Positions 1 to 8,342 of a DNA stretch of 64,000 bases are shown here, one piece after another. Made by a program: the position numbers and the translations under genes. The notes beneath the pieces are model-generated. The model was given only the letters and a program-made list of their open reading frames with translations. It was not told the origin of the DNA and did no database searches. Source of the DNA: Vibrio algicola (lineage in GTDB: Bacteria; Pseudomonadota; Gammaproteobacteria; Enterobacterales; Vibrionaceae); NCBI RefSeq assembly GCF_009601765.2, contig NZ_CP045699.1, positions 1,240,001 through 1,304,000 of the forward strand. Reading direction: 5' to 3'. Within the stretch, counting starts at the first letter, position 1, and each line of letters begins with the position of its first letter.

Positions 1-684
1 GATATCGCGCAAACTTTGCTAAGTCAGCTTGGTTTAGAAAAAGAACGCATTAACGTGATGTATATTGAAGAACTTCGCATGCAACGTCCGGTGCTTATTT
101 CAACCCCATTAAAGGTTAAGATTCGCGAGCCATTGGCGGGTAAAAAACGTGACCGTCTATTTGCATCATTAGATTTATTGGCTCAGCACCATTCTCTTGA
201 CGCTGAACAGGTGACACAAGGGATTTCAAGCGTGCCTGACGGAGCGCCTTTCGGGAGCGTAAATTGTGACACTAAAGACTGCACCTTATGCATGAGCTGT
301 GTGTCGGTATGCCCAACTCGCGCCTTGCATGCTAAAGGGGACAGCCCTGCATTATTGTTCACCGAAGAAGACTGCGTGCAATGCGGTTTATGTGTTACCG
401 CATGCCCTGAAAAAGTGCTTTCACTTCAACCTCAATTTAATTGGGACGCGAGCAGTCGTAAAGCGGATGCCACCTTACATCACGAACCTGCCGCGCATTG
501 TTTAAGTTGTAATAAGCCTTTTGCTCCAGAGTCGATGATAAAAATGTTGCAAGATAAATTACGTGGTCACTCTCAGTTTGCGACAGAAGATAAACTGCGT
601 CGCGTGGCGATGTGTGAAGACTGCCGAGTGCGTGACATCTTTAACGATCTTTCAATCAACCCTGAAAAACAACTGGATATCTAA
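1..684 (+). CDS. 4Fe-4S ferredoxin-type protein of the formate dehydrogenase cluster, C-terminal part
   Basis: The reading frame is open from base 1, so the gene begins before the window and only its last 227 codons are visible. The visible part has a bacterial two-cluster ferredoxin domain: a CxxCxxCxxxCP-type run (CTLCMSCVSVCP) and a second one (CVQCGLCVTACP), followed by two CxxC pairs near the C-terminus (CLSC, CEDC). Such proteins occur directly upstream of the TorD-like chaperone in Vibrio and Shewanella formate dehydrogenase operons and presumably carry electrons for, or help assemble, the enzyme; the exact role is inferred. It ends 2 nt before the chaperone gene, which indicates one operon. 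An in-frame TTG at 16 is not the true start. Confidence 0.85.
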   Translation, partial: DIAQTLLSQLGLEKERINVMYIEELRMQRPVLISTPLKVKIREPLAGKKRDRLFASLDLLAQHHSLDAEQVTQGISSVPDGAPFGSVNCDTKDCTLCMSCVSVCPTRALHAKGDSPALLFTEEDCVQCGLCVTACPEKVLSLQPQFNWDASSRKADATLHHEPAAHCLSCNKPFAPESMIKMLQDKLRGHSQFATEDKLRRVAMCEDCRVRDIFNDLSINPEKQLDI

Positions 685-686
685 TT

Positions 687-1409
687 ATGCACCCAGAGAA
701 TCTCAATCACTCAAGTAATGATGAAACCCCAGTGTTCGATCCAAAAGCCACCAATGCGGATGCACAAGACGCTTCAATACAAGATGGAGCGATACAAGAC
801 GAAGCAGCACAAGATGGCAGCGCGGACAATGCGACGGCCGAGATTTATGGTTTATTGGCTTGTTTACTGCGTCAATCGCCTAATCAAGAAATTTTAGATT
901 GGTTGAGCGAACTTGAAGTAGAAGAAAGTGATGTTCACGCCATGTCGAATGCTTGGTTTGGGTTAAAACAAGCCTCACAAACGGCTAAAATTGAAGATTT
1001 GGAAGATGAATACCAAGATTTATTTATTGGTATTGGTTGTGGTGAAGTCGTGCCATTTAGTTCATGGCATATAGCCGGCACTTTAATGGAAAAGCCATTG
1101 GTGCATATTCGCCAGGACCTGAAACGTTTGGGCTTTGAACGTCAACAAGATGTGCGTGAACCAGAAGATAACATCGCGGCATTATTAGAAGTGATGTCTA
1201 TGTTGCAAAGTGAAGGGTTTGACGATCAGCAATCTTTCTTTAATGCTCATATTAAGCCTTGGTTTGTCTCATTTTGTAATGCCATAGAACAAGCAAAATC
1301 GGCGCAATATTACCAAGCCGTGTCACGCGCCTTACGTCACTTTTGTTTGATTGAACAAACCCGTTACACCCAAAAATCCGATGGCATCGAAATCACGAAC
1401 CTGAAATAA
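687..1409 (+). CDS. TorD/DmsD-family molybdoenzyme maturation chaperone
   Basis: A 240-aa cytoplasmic chaperone of the TorD (redox enzyme maturation) family. Such proteins bind the apo-form and Tat signal of molybdopterin oxidoreductases before export. The family domain starts near residue 50 (AEIYGLLACLLRQSP) and includes the E-DEYQDLFIGIG-GEVVPFSSWHI block typical of the fold. The first 50 residues are an acidic, Ala/Gln/Asp-rich extension with an imperfect five-residue repeat (QDAS, QDGA, QDEA, QDGS) that family members usually lack. The gene starts 2 nt after the ferredoxin gene and lies upstream of the formate dehydrogenase genes, so that enzyme is its probable client (inferred from context). 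Confidence 0.88.
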   Translation: MHPENLNHSSNDETPVFDPKATNADAQDASIQDGAIQDEAAQDGSADNATAEIYGLLACLLRQSPNQEILDWLSELEVEESDVHAMSNAWFGLKQASQTAKIEDLEDEYQDLFIGIGCGEVVPFSSWHIAGTLMEKPLVHIRQDLKRLGFERQQDVREPEDNIAALLEVMSMLQSEGFDDQQSFFNAHIKPWFVSFCNAIEQAKSAQYYQAVSRALRHFCLIEQTRYTQKSDGIEITNLK

Positions 1410-1550
1410 ATATCGATCCATACCCGACATTAAAATTGTCTTGTGCAACTTTGCATAAGAGAAGAAAGCAACATGAGCAATTAGAAATCAAAGCTGAAAA
1501 GTAGAGATTTCCCTAAAGGCCAAACCAATATGGCCAAGAAGGAGCAATAA

Positions 1551-1769
1551 ATGAAAACATCAAAACCTCTCGACCAGAGCGTCAACGAAAGTCGACGTGG
1601 GTTGCTAAAAGGTATGACAACAGCGGTTGTTGTCGGCGGCGCTGTCGCAGCTGGACTTTCTGGCAGTGCGGTCGCAAGTGAGCCGAAAGCTCAAAATACC
1701 GAGCAACCAAAACTGAAAAAGGGCTATCACGAAACGCAACACATTCGTGATTATTTCGATTCTCTATAG
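1551..1769 (+). CDS. Small twin-arginine-signal protein of formate dehydrogenase locus (FdhX-like)
   Basis: A 72-aa protein with a Tat signal near the N-terminus (ESRRGLLKGMTTAVVVGG, about residues 13-30) followed by a hydrophobic h-region and an AxA-like site (AVASEP). The mature part would be only about 30 residues, ending HETQHIRDYFDSL. It matches the small Tat-target proteins found just upstream of formate dehydrogenase alpha subunits in proteobacteria. Its function is not established; a role in export or assembly of the enzyme is inferred. A good ribosome site (AAGGAG) sits 7 nt before the ATG, and the alpha-subunit gene begins 11 nt after its stop. Confidence 0.85.
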   Translation: MKTSKPLDQSVNESRRGLLKGMTTAVVVGGAVAAGLSGSAVASEPKAQNTEQPKLKKGYHETQHIRDYFDSL

Positions 1770-1780
1770 GAGTTGCGATT

Positions 1781-4642
1781 ATGAAATTGACTAAACGCTC
1801 CGATAGCGTATCTAAAAGTGAAAATCAACTAGGCTTGAGTCGTCGTGCCTTTATGAAAAATACCACAATTGCCGCGGGTGGCACTGTGGTTGGAGCATCA
1901 ATGTTTGCTCCTGGCATTATGAAAAAAGCGCAAGCCCAAGACGTTGACCGCTCAGCCCCAACAGAAGTTAAGCGTACAATTTGTTCTCACTGTTCTGTTG
2001 GCTGTGGCATTTATGCTGAAGTACAAAACGGCGTATGGACCGGGCAAGAGCCTGCTTTTGATCACCCATTTAATGCTGGTGGACATTGTGCGAAAGGCGC
2101 AGCGTTGCGTGAACATGGTCATGGTGAACGCCGCCTTAAATATCCGATGAAATTAGAAGGTGGTAAATGGCGTCGAGTGTCATGGGATCAAGCGATTGAT
2201 GAAATTGGCGACAAAGCGCTCCAGATCCGTAAAGAATCCGGCCCTGATTCGGTTTATTTCCTAGGTTCTGCCAAACACAGTAATGAACAAGCGTACACAT
2301 TCCGCAAAATGTCGGCTATGTGGGGGACCAATAACGTCGATCACCAAGCTCGTATTTGTCACTCAACCACGGTTGCAGGGGTTGCAAATACATGGGGCTA
2401 CGGCGCTATGACCAACTCATTCAATGACATGCATAACTGTAAGTCAATCTTGTTTATTGGTTCAAATCCAGCAGAAGCACACCCTGTGGCAATGCAGCAC
2501 ATTCTGATCGCCAAAGAACGCGGTTGTAAGATTGTGGTTGCTGATCCTCGCAATACCCGCACGGTTGCTAAAGCTGATCAACATTTGCCGCTTCGCCCAG
2601 GTACCGATGTATCGCTTATTTGGGGTATGTTGTGGCATGTGTTCCAAAATGGTTGGGAAGACAAAGAATTCATTCATCAACGTGTCTTTGGTATGGATGA
2701 AATCCGCGCCGAAGTTGAGAAATGGTCGCCAAAAGAAGTGGAACGCGTGACCGGTATTTCTGAACAAGAAGTGCATAAAGCGGCGTACACTTTATCTCAC
2801 CATAAACCAGGCTGTGTTGTTTGGTGTATGGGCGGAACCCAACATACTACTGGTAACAACAATACGCGTGCTTATTGTGTATTTGAATTAGCCCTTGGCA
2901 ATATGGGTAAATCTGGTGGTGGTGCAAATATTTTCCGTGGTCACGATAACGTACAAGGTGCAACAGACTTTGGCGTATTATCGCATGATTTACCAGGTTA
3001 CTACGGCCTTGCGGAAGGATCATGGCAGCATTGGTCTCGAGTTTGGGGCATCGATTACGCTTGGCTAAAAGGGCGTTTTGACCAAACCAAATACAACGGC
3101 AAATTACCAATGAACAACATGGGGATCCCTGTGTCTCGTTGGGTTGATGGGGTATTGGAAGACAAATCGAAAATTGAGCAAAATGATAATATTCGTGCCA
3201 TGTTCTATTGGGGTCATGCGGTTAACTCGCAAACCCGTGGACACGAAATGCCAAAAGCAATGCAAAAGCTCGATATGATGGTGATTGTCGATCCATACCC
3301 AACCGTTGCGGCCGTTATTAACGATCGTACCGATGGGGTGTATCTATTACCCGCCACTACTCAGTTTGAAACCTACGGTTCAGTAACCGCTTCAAACCGT
3401 TCAATACAATGGCGTGATCAAGTGATTGAGCCATTGTTTGAATCAAAACCTGATCACGAAATCATGTATTTGCTGACTAAGAAATTAGGCTTTGCTGATC
3501 AGCTGTTTAAAAACGTTGAAGTGAAAAACAACCAACCGGTTATCGAAGACATTACCCGCGAATATAACCGTGGTATGTGGACAATTGGTTATACCGGCCA
3601 AAGCCCTGAACGTTTAAAGTATCATCAGCAAAATTGGCATTTATTTAGCCATGAAAACCTAGAAACTGACGCGGCAGAAATCAAAGGTGAAACCTATGGT
3701 TTACCTTGGCCTTGTTGGGGCACCCCAGAAATGAAACACCCAGGGACGCATATTCTTTATGATACATCGAAACCGGTGGCTCAAGGTGGCGGTAACTTCC
3801 GTACTCGTTTTGGTGTTGAATTTGAAGGGAAGAGTTTACTGGCTGACGGCAGTTACTCTAAAGATTGTGAAATCGAAGATGGTTTCCCTGAATTTACCGA
3901 TAAGCTATTGAAGCAACTTGGTTGGTGGGATGACCTTACCGCCGATGAGAAAACATTAGCCGAGGGTAAAAACTGGAAGACCGATTTATCTGGTGGTATT
4001 CAACGTGTGGCAGTGAAACATGGTTGTATTCCATTTGGTAACGGTAAAGCCCGTACCATTGTGTGGCAGTTCCCCGATCGCGTGCCTTTACACCGTGAAC
4101 CACTATACACGCCACGTCGTGATTTAATCGCCGATTACCCGACTTGGAATGATAGCGATGCAATTTATCGTCTACCAACATTATACAAAACCATTCAAGA
4201 TCAAGATCACTCAAAAGAGTATCCAATCATCTTAACGTCTGGTCGCTTGGTGGAATATGAAGGCGGTGGTGAAGAATCTCGCTCGAACCCTTGGTTGGCG
4301 GAACTTCAACAAGAAATGTTTGTTGAAATTAACCCACAAGAGGCAAATAACAACGGCATTAAAGATGGTGATGATGTTTGGGTTGAAGGGGCAGAACAAG
4401 GCCGCATCTTAGTGAAAGCGATGGTAACCAACCGGGTTCAACCTGGCTTAGCCTTTATTCCTTTCCACTTTGGTGGCAAGTTCCAAGGTAAAGATCTACA
4501 TGATAAATACCCAGAAGGAACCGCGCCATTTGTACTTGGAGAATCAGCCAACACCTATGGCTATGATCCTGTGACTCAAATGCAAGAAACCAAAGTGACG
4601 CTGTGTAAGATCAGCAAAGCATCTAATACGGCGAAAGCGTAA
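1781..4642 (+). CDS. fdhA: Formate dehydrogenase alpha subunit, molybdopterin-binding, periplasmic (Cys type)
   Basis: A 953-aa catalytic subunit that oxidises formate to CO2 at a bis-molybdopterin Mo/W centre. It has a Tat signal (SRRAFMK, residues 20-26), a 4Fe-4S binding run C68-x2-C71-x3-C75-x27-C103, and the metal-ligand motif RICHS with Cys193-His194 where FdnG/FdhF enzymes carry selenocysteine, so no UGA readthrough is needed. C-terminal molydopterin-dinucleotide binding features include the LTSGRLVEYEGGG and SNPWLAELQ segments. The Tat signal indicates periplasmic localisation. It lies between the FdhX-like gene and the iron-sulfur subunit in one operon. The family assignment is secure; the choice of Mo or W cannot be read from the sequence. 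Confidence 0.96.
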   Translation: MKLTKRSDSVSKSENQLGLSRRAFMKNTTIAAGGTVVGASMFAPGIMKKAQAQDVDRSAPTEVKRTICSHCSVGCGIYAEVQNGVWTGQEPAFDHPFNAGGHCAKGAALREHGHGERRLKYPMKLEGGKWRRVSWDQAIDEIGDKALQIRKESGPDSVYFLGSAKHSNEQAYTFRKMSAMWGTNNVDHQARICHSTTVAGVANTWGYGAMTNSFNDMHNCKSILFIGSNPAEAHPVAMQHILIAKERGCKIVVADPRNTRTVAKADQHLPLRPGTDVSLIWGMLWHVFQNGWEDKEFIHQRVFGMDEIRAEVEKWSPKEVERVTGISEQEVHKAAYTLSHHKPGCVVWCMGGTQHTTGNNNTRAYCVFELALGNMGKSGGGANIFRGHDNVQGATDFGVLSHDLPGYYGLAEGSWQHWSRVWGIDYAWLKGRFDQTKYNGKLPMNNMGIPVSRWVDGVLEDKSKIEQNDNIRAMFYWGHAVNSQTRGHEMPKAMQKLDMMVIVDPYPTVAAVINDRTDGVYLLPATTQFETYGSVTASNRSIQWRDQVIEPLFESKPDHEIMYLLTKKLGFADQLFKNVEVKNNQPVIEDITREYNRGMWTIGYTGQSPERLKYHQQNWHLFSHENLETDAAEIKGETYGLPWPCWGTPEMKHPGTHILYDTSKPVAQGGGNFRTRFGVEFEGKSLLADGSYSKDCEIEDGFPEFTDKLLKQLGWWDDLTADEKTLAEGKNWKTDLSGGIQRVAVKHGCIPFGNGKARTIVWQFPDRVPLHREPLYTPRRDLIADYPTWNDSDAIYRLPTLYKTIQDQDHSKEYPIILTSGRLVEYEGGGEESRSNPWLAELQQEMFVEINPQEANNNGIKDGDDVWVEGAEQGRILVKAMVTNRVQPGLAFIPFHFGGKFQGKDLHDKYPEGTAPFVLGESANTYGYDPVTQMQETKVTLCKISKASNTAKA

Positions 4643-4653
4643 GGAGTATGACC

Positions 4654-5316
4654 ATGTCTAGCACAGATAAAAAATCGAAAATGAAATTTTTATGTGACTC
4701 CAAACGTTGTATCGAATGTAACGGTTGTGTCACTGCGTGTAAAAATGAAAATGATGACGCCCTTGAATGGGGAATTCAACGTCGTCGTGTAGTCACCATT
4801 AATGATGGTGAAGTGGGTGAAGCATCAATCTCAGTAGCTTGTATGCACTGTGATGACGCGCCTTGTATGGCGGTGTGTCCAGCCGATTGCTTCCATCGTA
4901 CAGAAGACAATATTGTATTGCACAATAAAGACTTATGTATTGGTTGTGGTTACTGCTTATTTGCTTGTCCATTTGGCGCGCCACAGTTTATTCAACATGG
5001 CGCGTTCGCTGAACGTGGCAAAATGGATAAATGTACTTTCTGCGCTGGTGGCCCTGAAACCGAAGCAGGCTCTGAAGAAGAGCGTAAAAAGTATGGTGCT
5101 AACCGTATCGCTGAAGGCAAACTGCCGATGTGTGCATCATTATGTTCCACTAAAGCATTAATGGCCGGTCCTGCCGAACAAATTGCAGGGATCATGGCTA
5201 AACGTGCGCATGATCGTGGTGATGTTGATGACCGTAGTAATGTGACCGGTGTGACTTACGATGCATCTTTGGCGCATGATGCGACTCAATCGTCGAATCC
5301 ATCGTCAAATCAATAA
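4654..5316 (+). CDS. fdhB: Formate dehydrogenase beta subunit, 4Fe-4S electron-transfer protein
   Basis: An iron-sulfur subunit of about 220 aa that passes electrons from the molybdenum subunit to the membrane cytochrome. It carries four Cys clusters: CIECNGCVTAC, CMHCDDAPCMAVCPADC, CIGCGYCLFACPFGAP, and CTFC plus CASLC, as in HycB/FdnH-type four-cluster proteins. I start it at the second ATG (4654) because AAGGAG at 4641-4646 lies 7 nt upstream of it but only 1 nt from the in-frame ATG at 4648. It has no own signal peptide, so co-export with the Tat-bearing alpha subunit is expected from known relatives. It is followed 11 nt later by the cytochrome b gene. Confidence 0.95.
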   Translation: MSSTDKKSKMKFLCDSKRCIECNGCVTACKNENDDALEWGIQRRRVVTINDGEVGEASISVACMHCDDAPCMAVCPADCFHRTEDNIVLHNKDLCIGCGYCLFACPFGAPQFIQHGAFAERGKMDKCTFCAGGPETEAGSEEERKKYGANRIAEGKLPMCASLCSTKALMAGPAEQIAGIMAKRAHDRGDVDDRSNVTGVTYDASLAHDATQSSNPSSNQ

Positions 5317-5327
5317 GGAGAGAGACC

Positions 5328-6395
5328 ATGTTAATGAAATCATTCAAAACGCTTGTTATCTCTACCTTTACAGTGGTGATGTTGTGCTTAAGCTTTTCAA
5401 GCATGGCTAACGATGATAGCAATAAAGCAACAAGGGTTATGCCTTCGACAACAGCTGAAACTGAGATGAGTCGTTTAGCCGGAGATGAGTTTTATAAAAA
5501 GGTCCAAGACGGCAAAAAAGGCTACACCACATCTCTATCAATGGAGCATGATGTTTTAGTCAGCCACCCAAGTGAGACGTGGTACATCCTAAAAGAAAAA
5601 TGGATGTCACCTTTGGGCGCGATTGCGGTTTTAGGCAGCTTAGCTATGGTAACACTGGCCTACTTTATTGTTGGCCCGCTAAAGCTTAGCGCACCTCGAA
5701 CGGGTCGTAAGATTAAGCGTTGGTCGCGAATTGATCGTGCACTGCATTGGTCTATGGCATTTACGTTCTTAAGTCTTGCTATCACCGGGATGACATTAGT
5801 TTGGGGGAAACACTTCCTTAAACCTGTGATCTCAACCGATGCTTGGGGCGATATTGTTTATGCAGCCAAACAGTTCCATAACTATGTTGGTCCAATATTC
5901 TTTATCTTGCTTGGCGCAGTACTTATTAAGTGGTGGCGAAAAAGTACTTTCAAGAAAATCGATTTACAGTGGTGTTTAAAACTGGGCGGTATGGTGGGAC
6001 CTCATAAAGGTACGCATCCTTCGGCAGAGTTTTCAAATGCTGGTGAAAAAATCATTTTCTGGATGTTGATCACTTGTGGCTTTATTGCCGCGATCAGTGG
6101 CTTTGTGTTGGATTTTCCTATCTTCGGCCAAGGTCGACGAGATATGGATGTTTCTAACTTAGCGCACATGATCTCTGCACTTATCTTGATATGTGGCTTC
6201 ATTTTCCACATCTATATCGGTTTATTCGGTATGGAAGGGGCTCTTGAAGGCATGGTGAAAGGTGAAGTGGATGAAACTTGGGCTAAAGAGCACCATGATA
6301 TTTGGTATGCGGAAATGAAAGCGCAAGGGAAGGTTGAAGAGCCGGAGCAATCCGATCCAAAATCACAAGAAACAGCCGATAACGCTAAATCTTAA
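5328..6395 (+). CDS. fdhC: Formate dehydrogenase gamma subunit, cytochrome b556 membrane anchor
   Basis: A 355-aa membrane subunit that carries two b-type hemes and reduces quinone. The N-terminal hydrophobic stretch (residues about 8-25, ending SSMAN) looks like a signal peptide, followed by a periplasmic segment and one more helix near residue 100. A four-helix cytochrome b core then follows, with candidate heme His residues in RALHW, FHNYVG, LAHMIS and FHIYIG. The C-terminal tail is hydrophilic and acidic. AAGGAG lies 7 nt before the ATG. It is the last gene of the operon, followed by a clear Rho-independent terminator. Confidence 0.93.
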   Translation: MLMKSFKTLVISTFTVVMLCLSFSSMANDDSNKATRVMPSTTAETEMSRLAGDEFYKKVQDGKKGYTTSLSMEHDVLVSHPSETWYILKEKWMSPLGAIAVLGSLAMVTLAYFIVGPLKLSAPRTGRKIKRWSRIDRALHWSMAFTFLSLAITGMTLVWGKHFLKPVISTDAWGDIVYAAKQFHNYVGPIFFILLGAVLIKWWRKSTFKKIDLQWCLKLGGMVGPHKGTHPSAEFSNAGEKIIFWMLITCGFIAAISGFVLDFPIFGQGRRDMDVSNLAHMISALILICGFIFHIYIGLFGMEGALEGMVKGEVDETWAKEHHDIWYAEMKAQGKVEEPEQSDPKSQETADNAKS

Positions 6396-6416
6396 TCCTT
6401 AAAAATTCAAATAATC

Positions 6417-6455
6417 AAAGCCCTAACTGCTGTTCAAGAGTTAGGGCTTTTTATT
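6417..6455 (+). terminator. Rho-independent terminator of the formate dehydrogenase operon
   Basis: A 12-bp perfect stem (AAAGCCCTAACT / AGTTAGGGCTTT) with a 10-nt loop is followed by a T-rich tract. It lies 22 nt after the fdhC stop and could also end hxpB transcription from the other side. Confidence 0.85.
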
Positions 6456-6471
6456 TTAAGCTTTAGTCAAT

Positions 6472-7125
6472 TTACAGCGCCGAAAGTAGCTCTGGAGTGA
6501 TTGTATTTAAAGAGGTTAGATTATGATCGGCGATCACAAAACGAGGTTGTTCACGCGTACGGGCCTCTGGGATCACGATGGTTTTCATCTGCGCTGCTTT
6601 GGCAGCCAATAAACCGGTAAATGAATCTTCAAGTGCCACACAATCTAATGGTGATACGTCTAATGCCGCCGCTGCATTTAAATACACCTCAGGGTGCGGT
6701 TTACCATAAGCGAGGTCTTCTGCCGATAACACTGCTTCAAATACATCGTTTAGCTCAAGTGCTTCTAAAGCGGCTTCAATTAATACCATTGGCGAAGAGG
6801 AGGCTAAGGCAATTTTTAAGCCTTGTTGCTGACAGGTTTCTAACGCATGAAACAATCCTGGCATCATAGGTTTATGCTGTTTAACCAGTTCAATCACCCG
6901 CGCCAAAATCATATCGCAAACCTCTGAGCAACTTTTATTTTCCCAAGGTTGCTTTCGATAGTACATTTCAACGATCTGATCGATACGAATACCGGTGCTA
7001 TTAATGGTATCTTGCAAGGTGAGTGAAACGCCGACTTGCGGAAATACTTCTAATTGAGCTTGTTGCCAAAAAGGTTCTGAATCAATCATCAGACCATCCA
7101 TATCAAACACAGCGGCTTTAATCAT
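6472..7125 (-). CDS. hxpB: HAD-superfamily sugar-phosphate phosphatase HxpB (YniC-like)
   Basis: A 217-aa HAD hydrolase that closely follows E. coli YniC/HxpB, a hexitol and 2-deoxyglucose-6-phosphate phosphatase. Motif I is FDMDGLMIDSEP (nucleophile Asp8, acid Asp10), motif II is the ASSSP segment, motif III Lys is in YGKPHPEVYL, and motif IV is VALEDSFTG. The sequence also shares the GIRIDQIVEMYYRKQPW cap segment with YniC. It converges with the formate dehydrogenase operon and shares its terminator region. In E. coli the relative sits next to yniA; here the yniA-like gene is about 3.4 kb away. Confidence 0.88.
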   Translation of the reverse strand: MIKAAVFDMDGLMIDSEPFWQQAQLEVFPQVGVSLTLQDTINSTGIRIDQIVEMYYRKQPWENKSCSEVCDMILARVIELVKQHKPMMPGLFHALETCQQQGLKIALASSSPMVLIEAALEALELNDVFEAVLSAEDLAYGKPHPEVYLNAAAALDVSPLDCVALEDSFTGLLAAKAAQMKTIVIPEARTREQPRFVIADHNLTSLNTITPELLSAL

Positions 7126-7360
7126 TTTAGTTACTCTTATTTTAGAATTTATTTGAGTCTACCACTGCGATTATGGCGTTCCTATGACTCTGCGCAACAA
7201 CCATACTGAGTGATGATATTTCAAACAATAAAAATGTAATTCACTTGATTAACAATATCGGGTTTGTCTGATCACATTCACAACCTGACGGTAAAATTAA
7301 CGGGTTGGTGTTGAATTGGCTAACCTTAATTTTTAACTACTCATAAAGAGAGTCTTGTTT

Positions 7361-8248
7361 ATGCGCCGTTATTCAACCTTCACAGTGATCGGTTCGGCCT
7401 GTTTAACGTTATCTTTTTCGGCCGACGCCAATCTTGAGTCTGCCAGTTCCCTAAGTAATAATTCTGCATGGGGACACATCTCATTGCCTTTAGCGAACGA
7501 CTTTCAGCAAGATGCCGACATTAGCCAATATTGGTATAGCGAAAAATTGGATGGTATACGCGCATTTTGGGATGGTCGCCAATTGTTTACTCGTAATGGC
7601 ATGCCGATCATGGCACCCACATGGTTTACCAAAGGCTTTCCTGATATTGCGTTAGATGGCGAGTTATGGGCAGGAAGAGGGCAGTTTTCGCAAGTACAAC
7701 GCACGGTACTAGATAAAAGCCCCAATCAACCAGACTGGCGTTTTATTCGCTTTATGGCATTTGATGTTGCAGACCCAAAAATGTCATTTGAATATCGATA
7801 TCGCCAATTGAAAAAACTCATCTCGCAATCTAACTCTGAATACCTAGAATTAGTGCAGCAAAAGCCGATTAATTCACAAGATTTTCTATATCAAAACCTT
7901 GATAGCGTTGAAGCACTCAAAGGCGAAGGTATTATGCTAAGAAAACTAGATAGCTTTTATACCGCTGGCAGAAGTGATGATTTATTAAAATTAAAATCGT
8001 TTCAAGATGATGAAGCGATTGTGATTGGTTATAAAAAAGGCAAAGGGCGTAATCTTGGTAGCGTGGGATCGTTATATGTCGAATGGAAGCAGGGCAAACG
8101 CTTTTATCTTGGCAGCGGTTTATCGGATCAACAACGCCGTGATCCCCCCGCATTAGGTGAAAAAGTGACGTTTCGATTTAATGGTTACACCAGTTCGGGC
8201 TTACCTCGTTTTGCGCGATTTATACAAGTGAGAAACGATGCGATTTAA
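7361..8248 (+). CDS. ATP-dependent DNA ligase with signal peptide (periplasmic LigE-type)
   Basis: A 295-aa minimal DNA ligase. The nucleotidyltransferase motif I KLDGIRAFW (Lys62) carries the AMP-accepting lysine, with further motifs DGELW, FMAFDV, EGIMLRK and LLKLKSF. An OB-fold domain follows (EAIVIGYKKGKGRNLGSVGSLYVEWK). The N-terminus (FTVIGSACLTLSFSADA) is a signal peptide, as in the periplasmic ATP ligases of Haemophilus, Neisseria and Vibrio linked to DNA uptake or extracellular DNA; the biological role is inferred. I use the ATG at 7361 because AAAGAGAG lies 8 nt upstream, rather than the in-frame TTG at 7355. It is monocistronic and convergent with norM. Confidence 0.9.
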   Translation: MRRYSTFTVIGSACLTLSFSADANLESASSLSNNSAWGHISLPLANDFQQDADISQYWYSEKLDGIRAFWDGRQLFTRNGMPIMAPTWFTKGFPDIALDGELWAGRGQFSQVQRTVLDKSPNQPDWRFIRFMAFDVADPKMSFEYRYRQLKKLISQSNSEYLELVQQKPINSQDFLYQNLDSVEALKGEGIMLRKLDSFYTAGRSDDLLKLKSFQDDEAIVIGYKKGKGRNLGSVGSLYVEWKQGKRFYLGSGLSDQQRRDPPALGEKVTFRFNGYTSSGLPRFARFIQVRNDAI

Positions 8249-8289
8249 GTTGTGTCATTCGAAGGATAAGTTTGGCTGGGTATAAAAAA

Positions 8290-8314
8290 TAAGGCTGGAA
8301 AGTAACCAGCCTTA
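8290..8314. terminator. Bidirectional hairpin between ligase and norM genes
   Basis: A perfect 9-bp stem TAAGGCTGG / CCAGCCTTA with a 7-nt loop lies between two convergent genes. An A-rich tract sits before it, giving a T-run for the minus strand. The plus side has only a short T stretch. Confidence 0.6.
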
Positions 8315-8342
8315 CCGATTAAATACTCATCTAAAGCGGCGT

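Noticed and set aside
1781..4642. Selenocysteine in the formate dehydrogenase
   Set aside because: The codon at the active-site position encodes Cys and the frame has no internal TGA.
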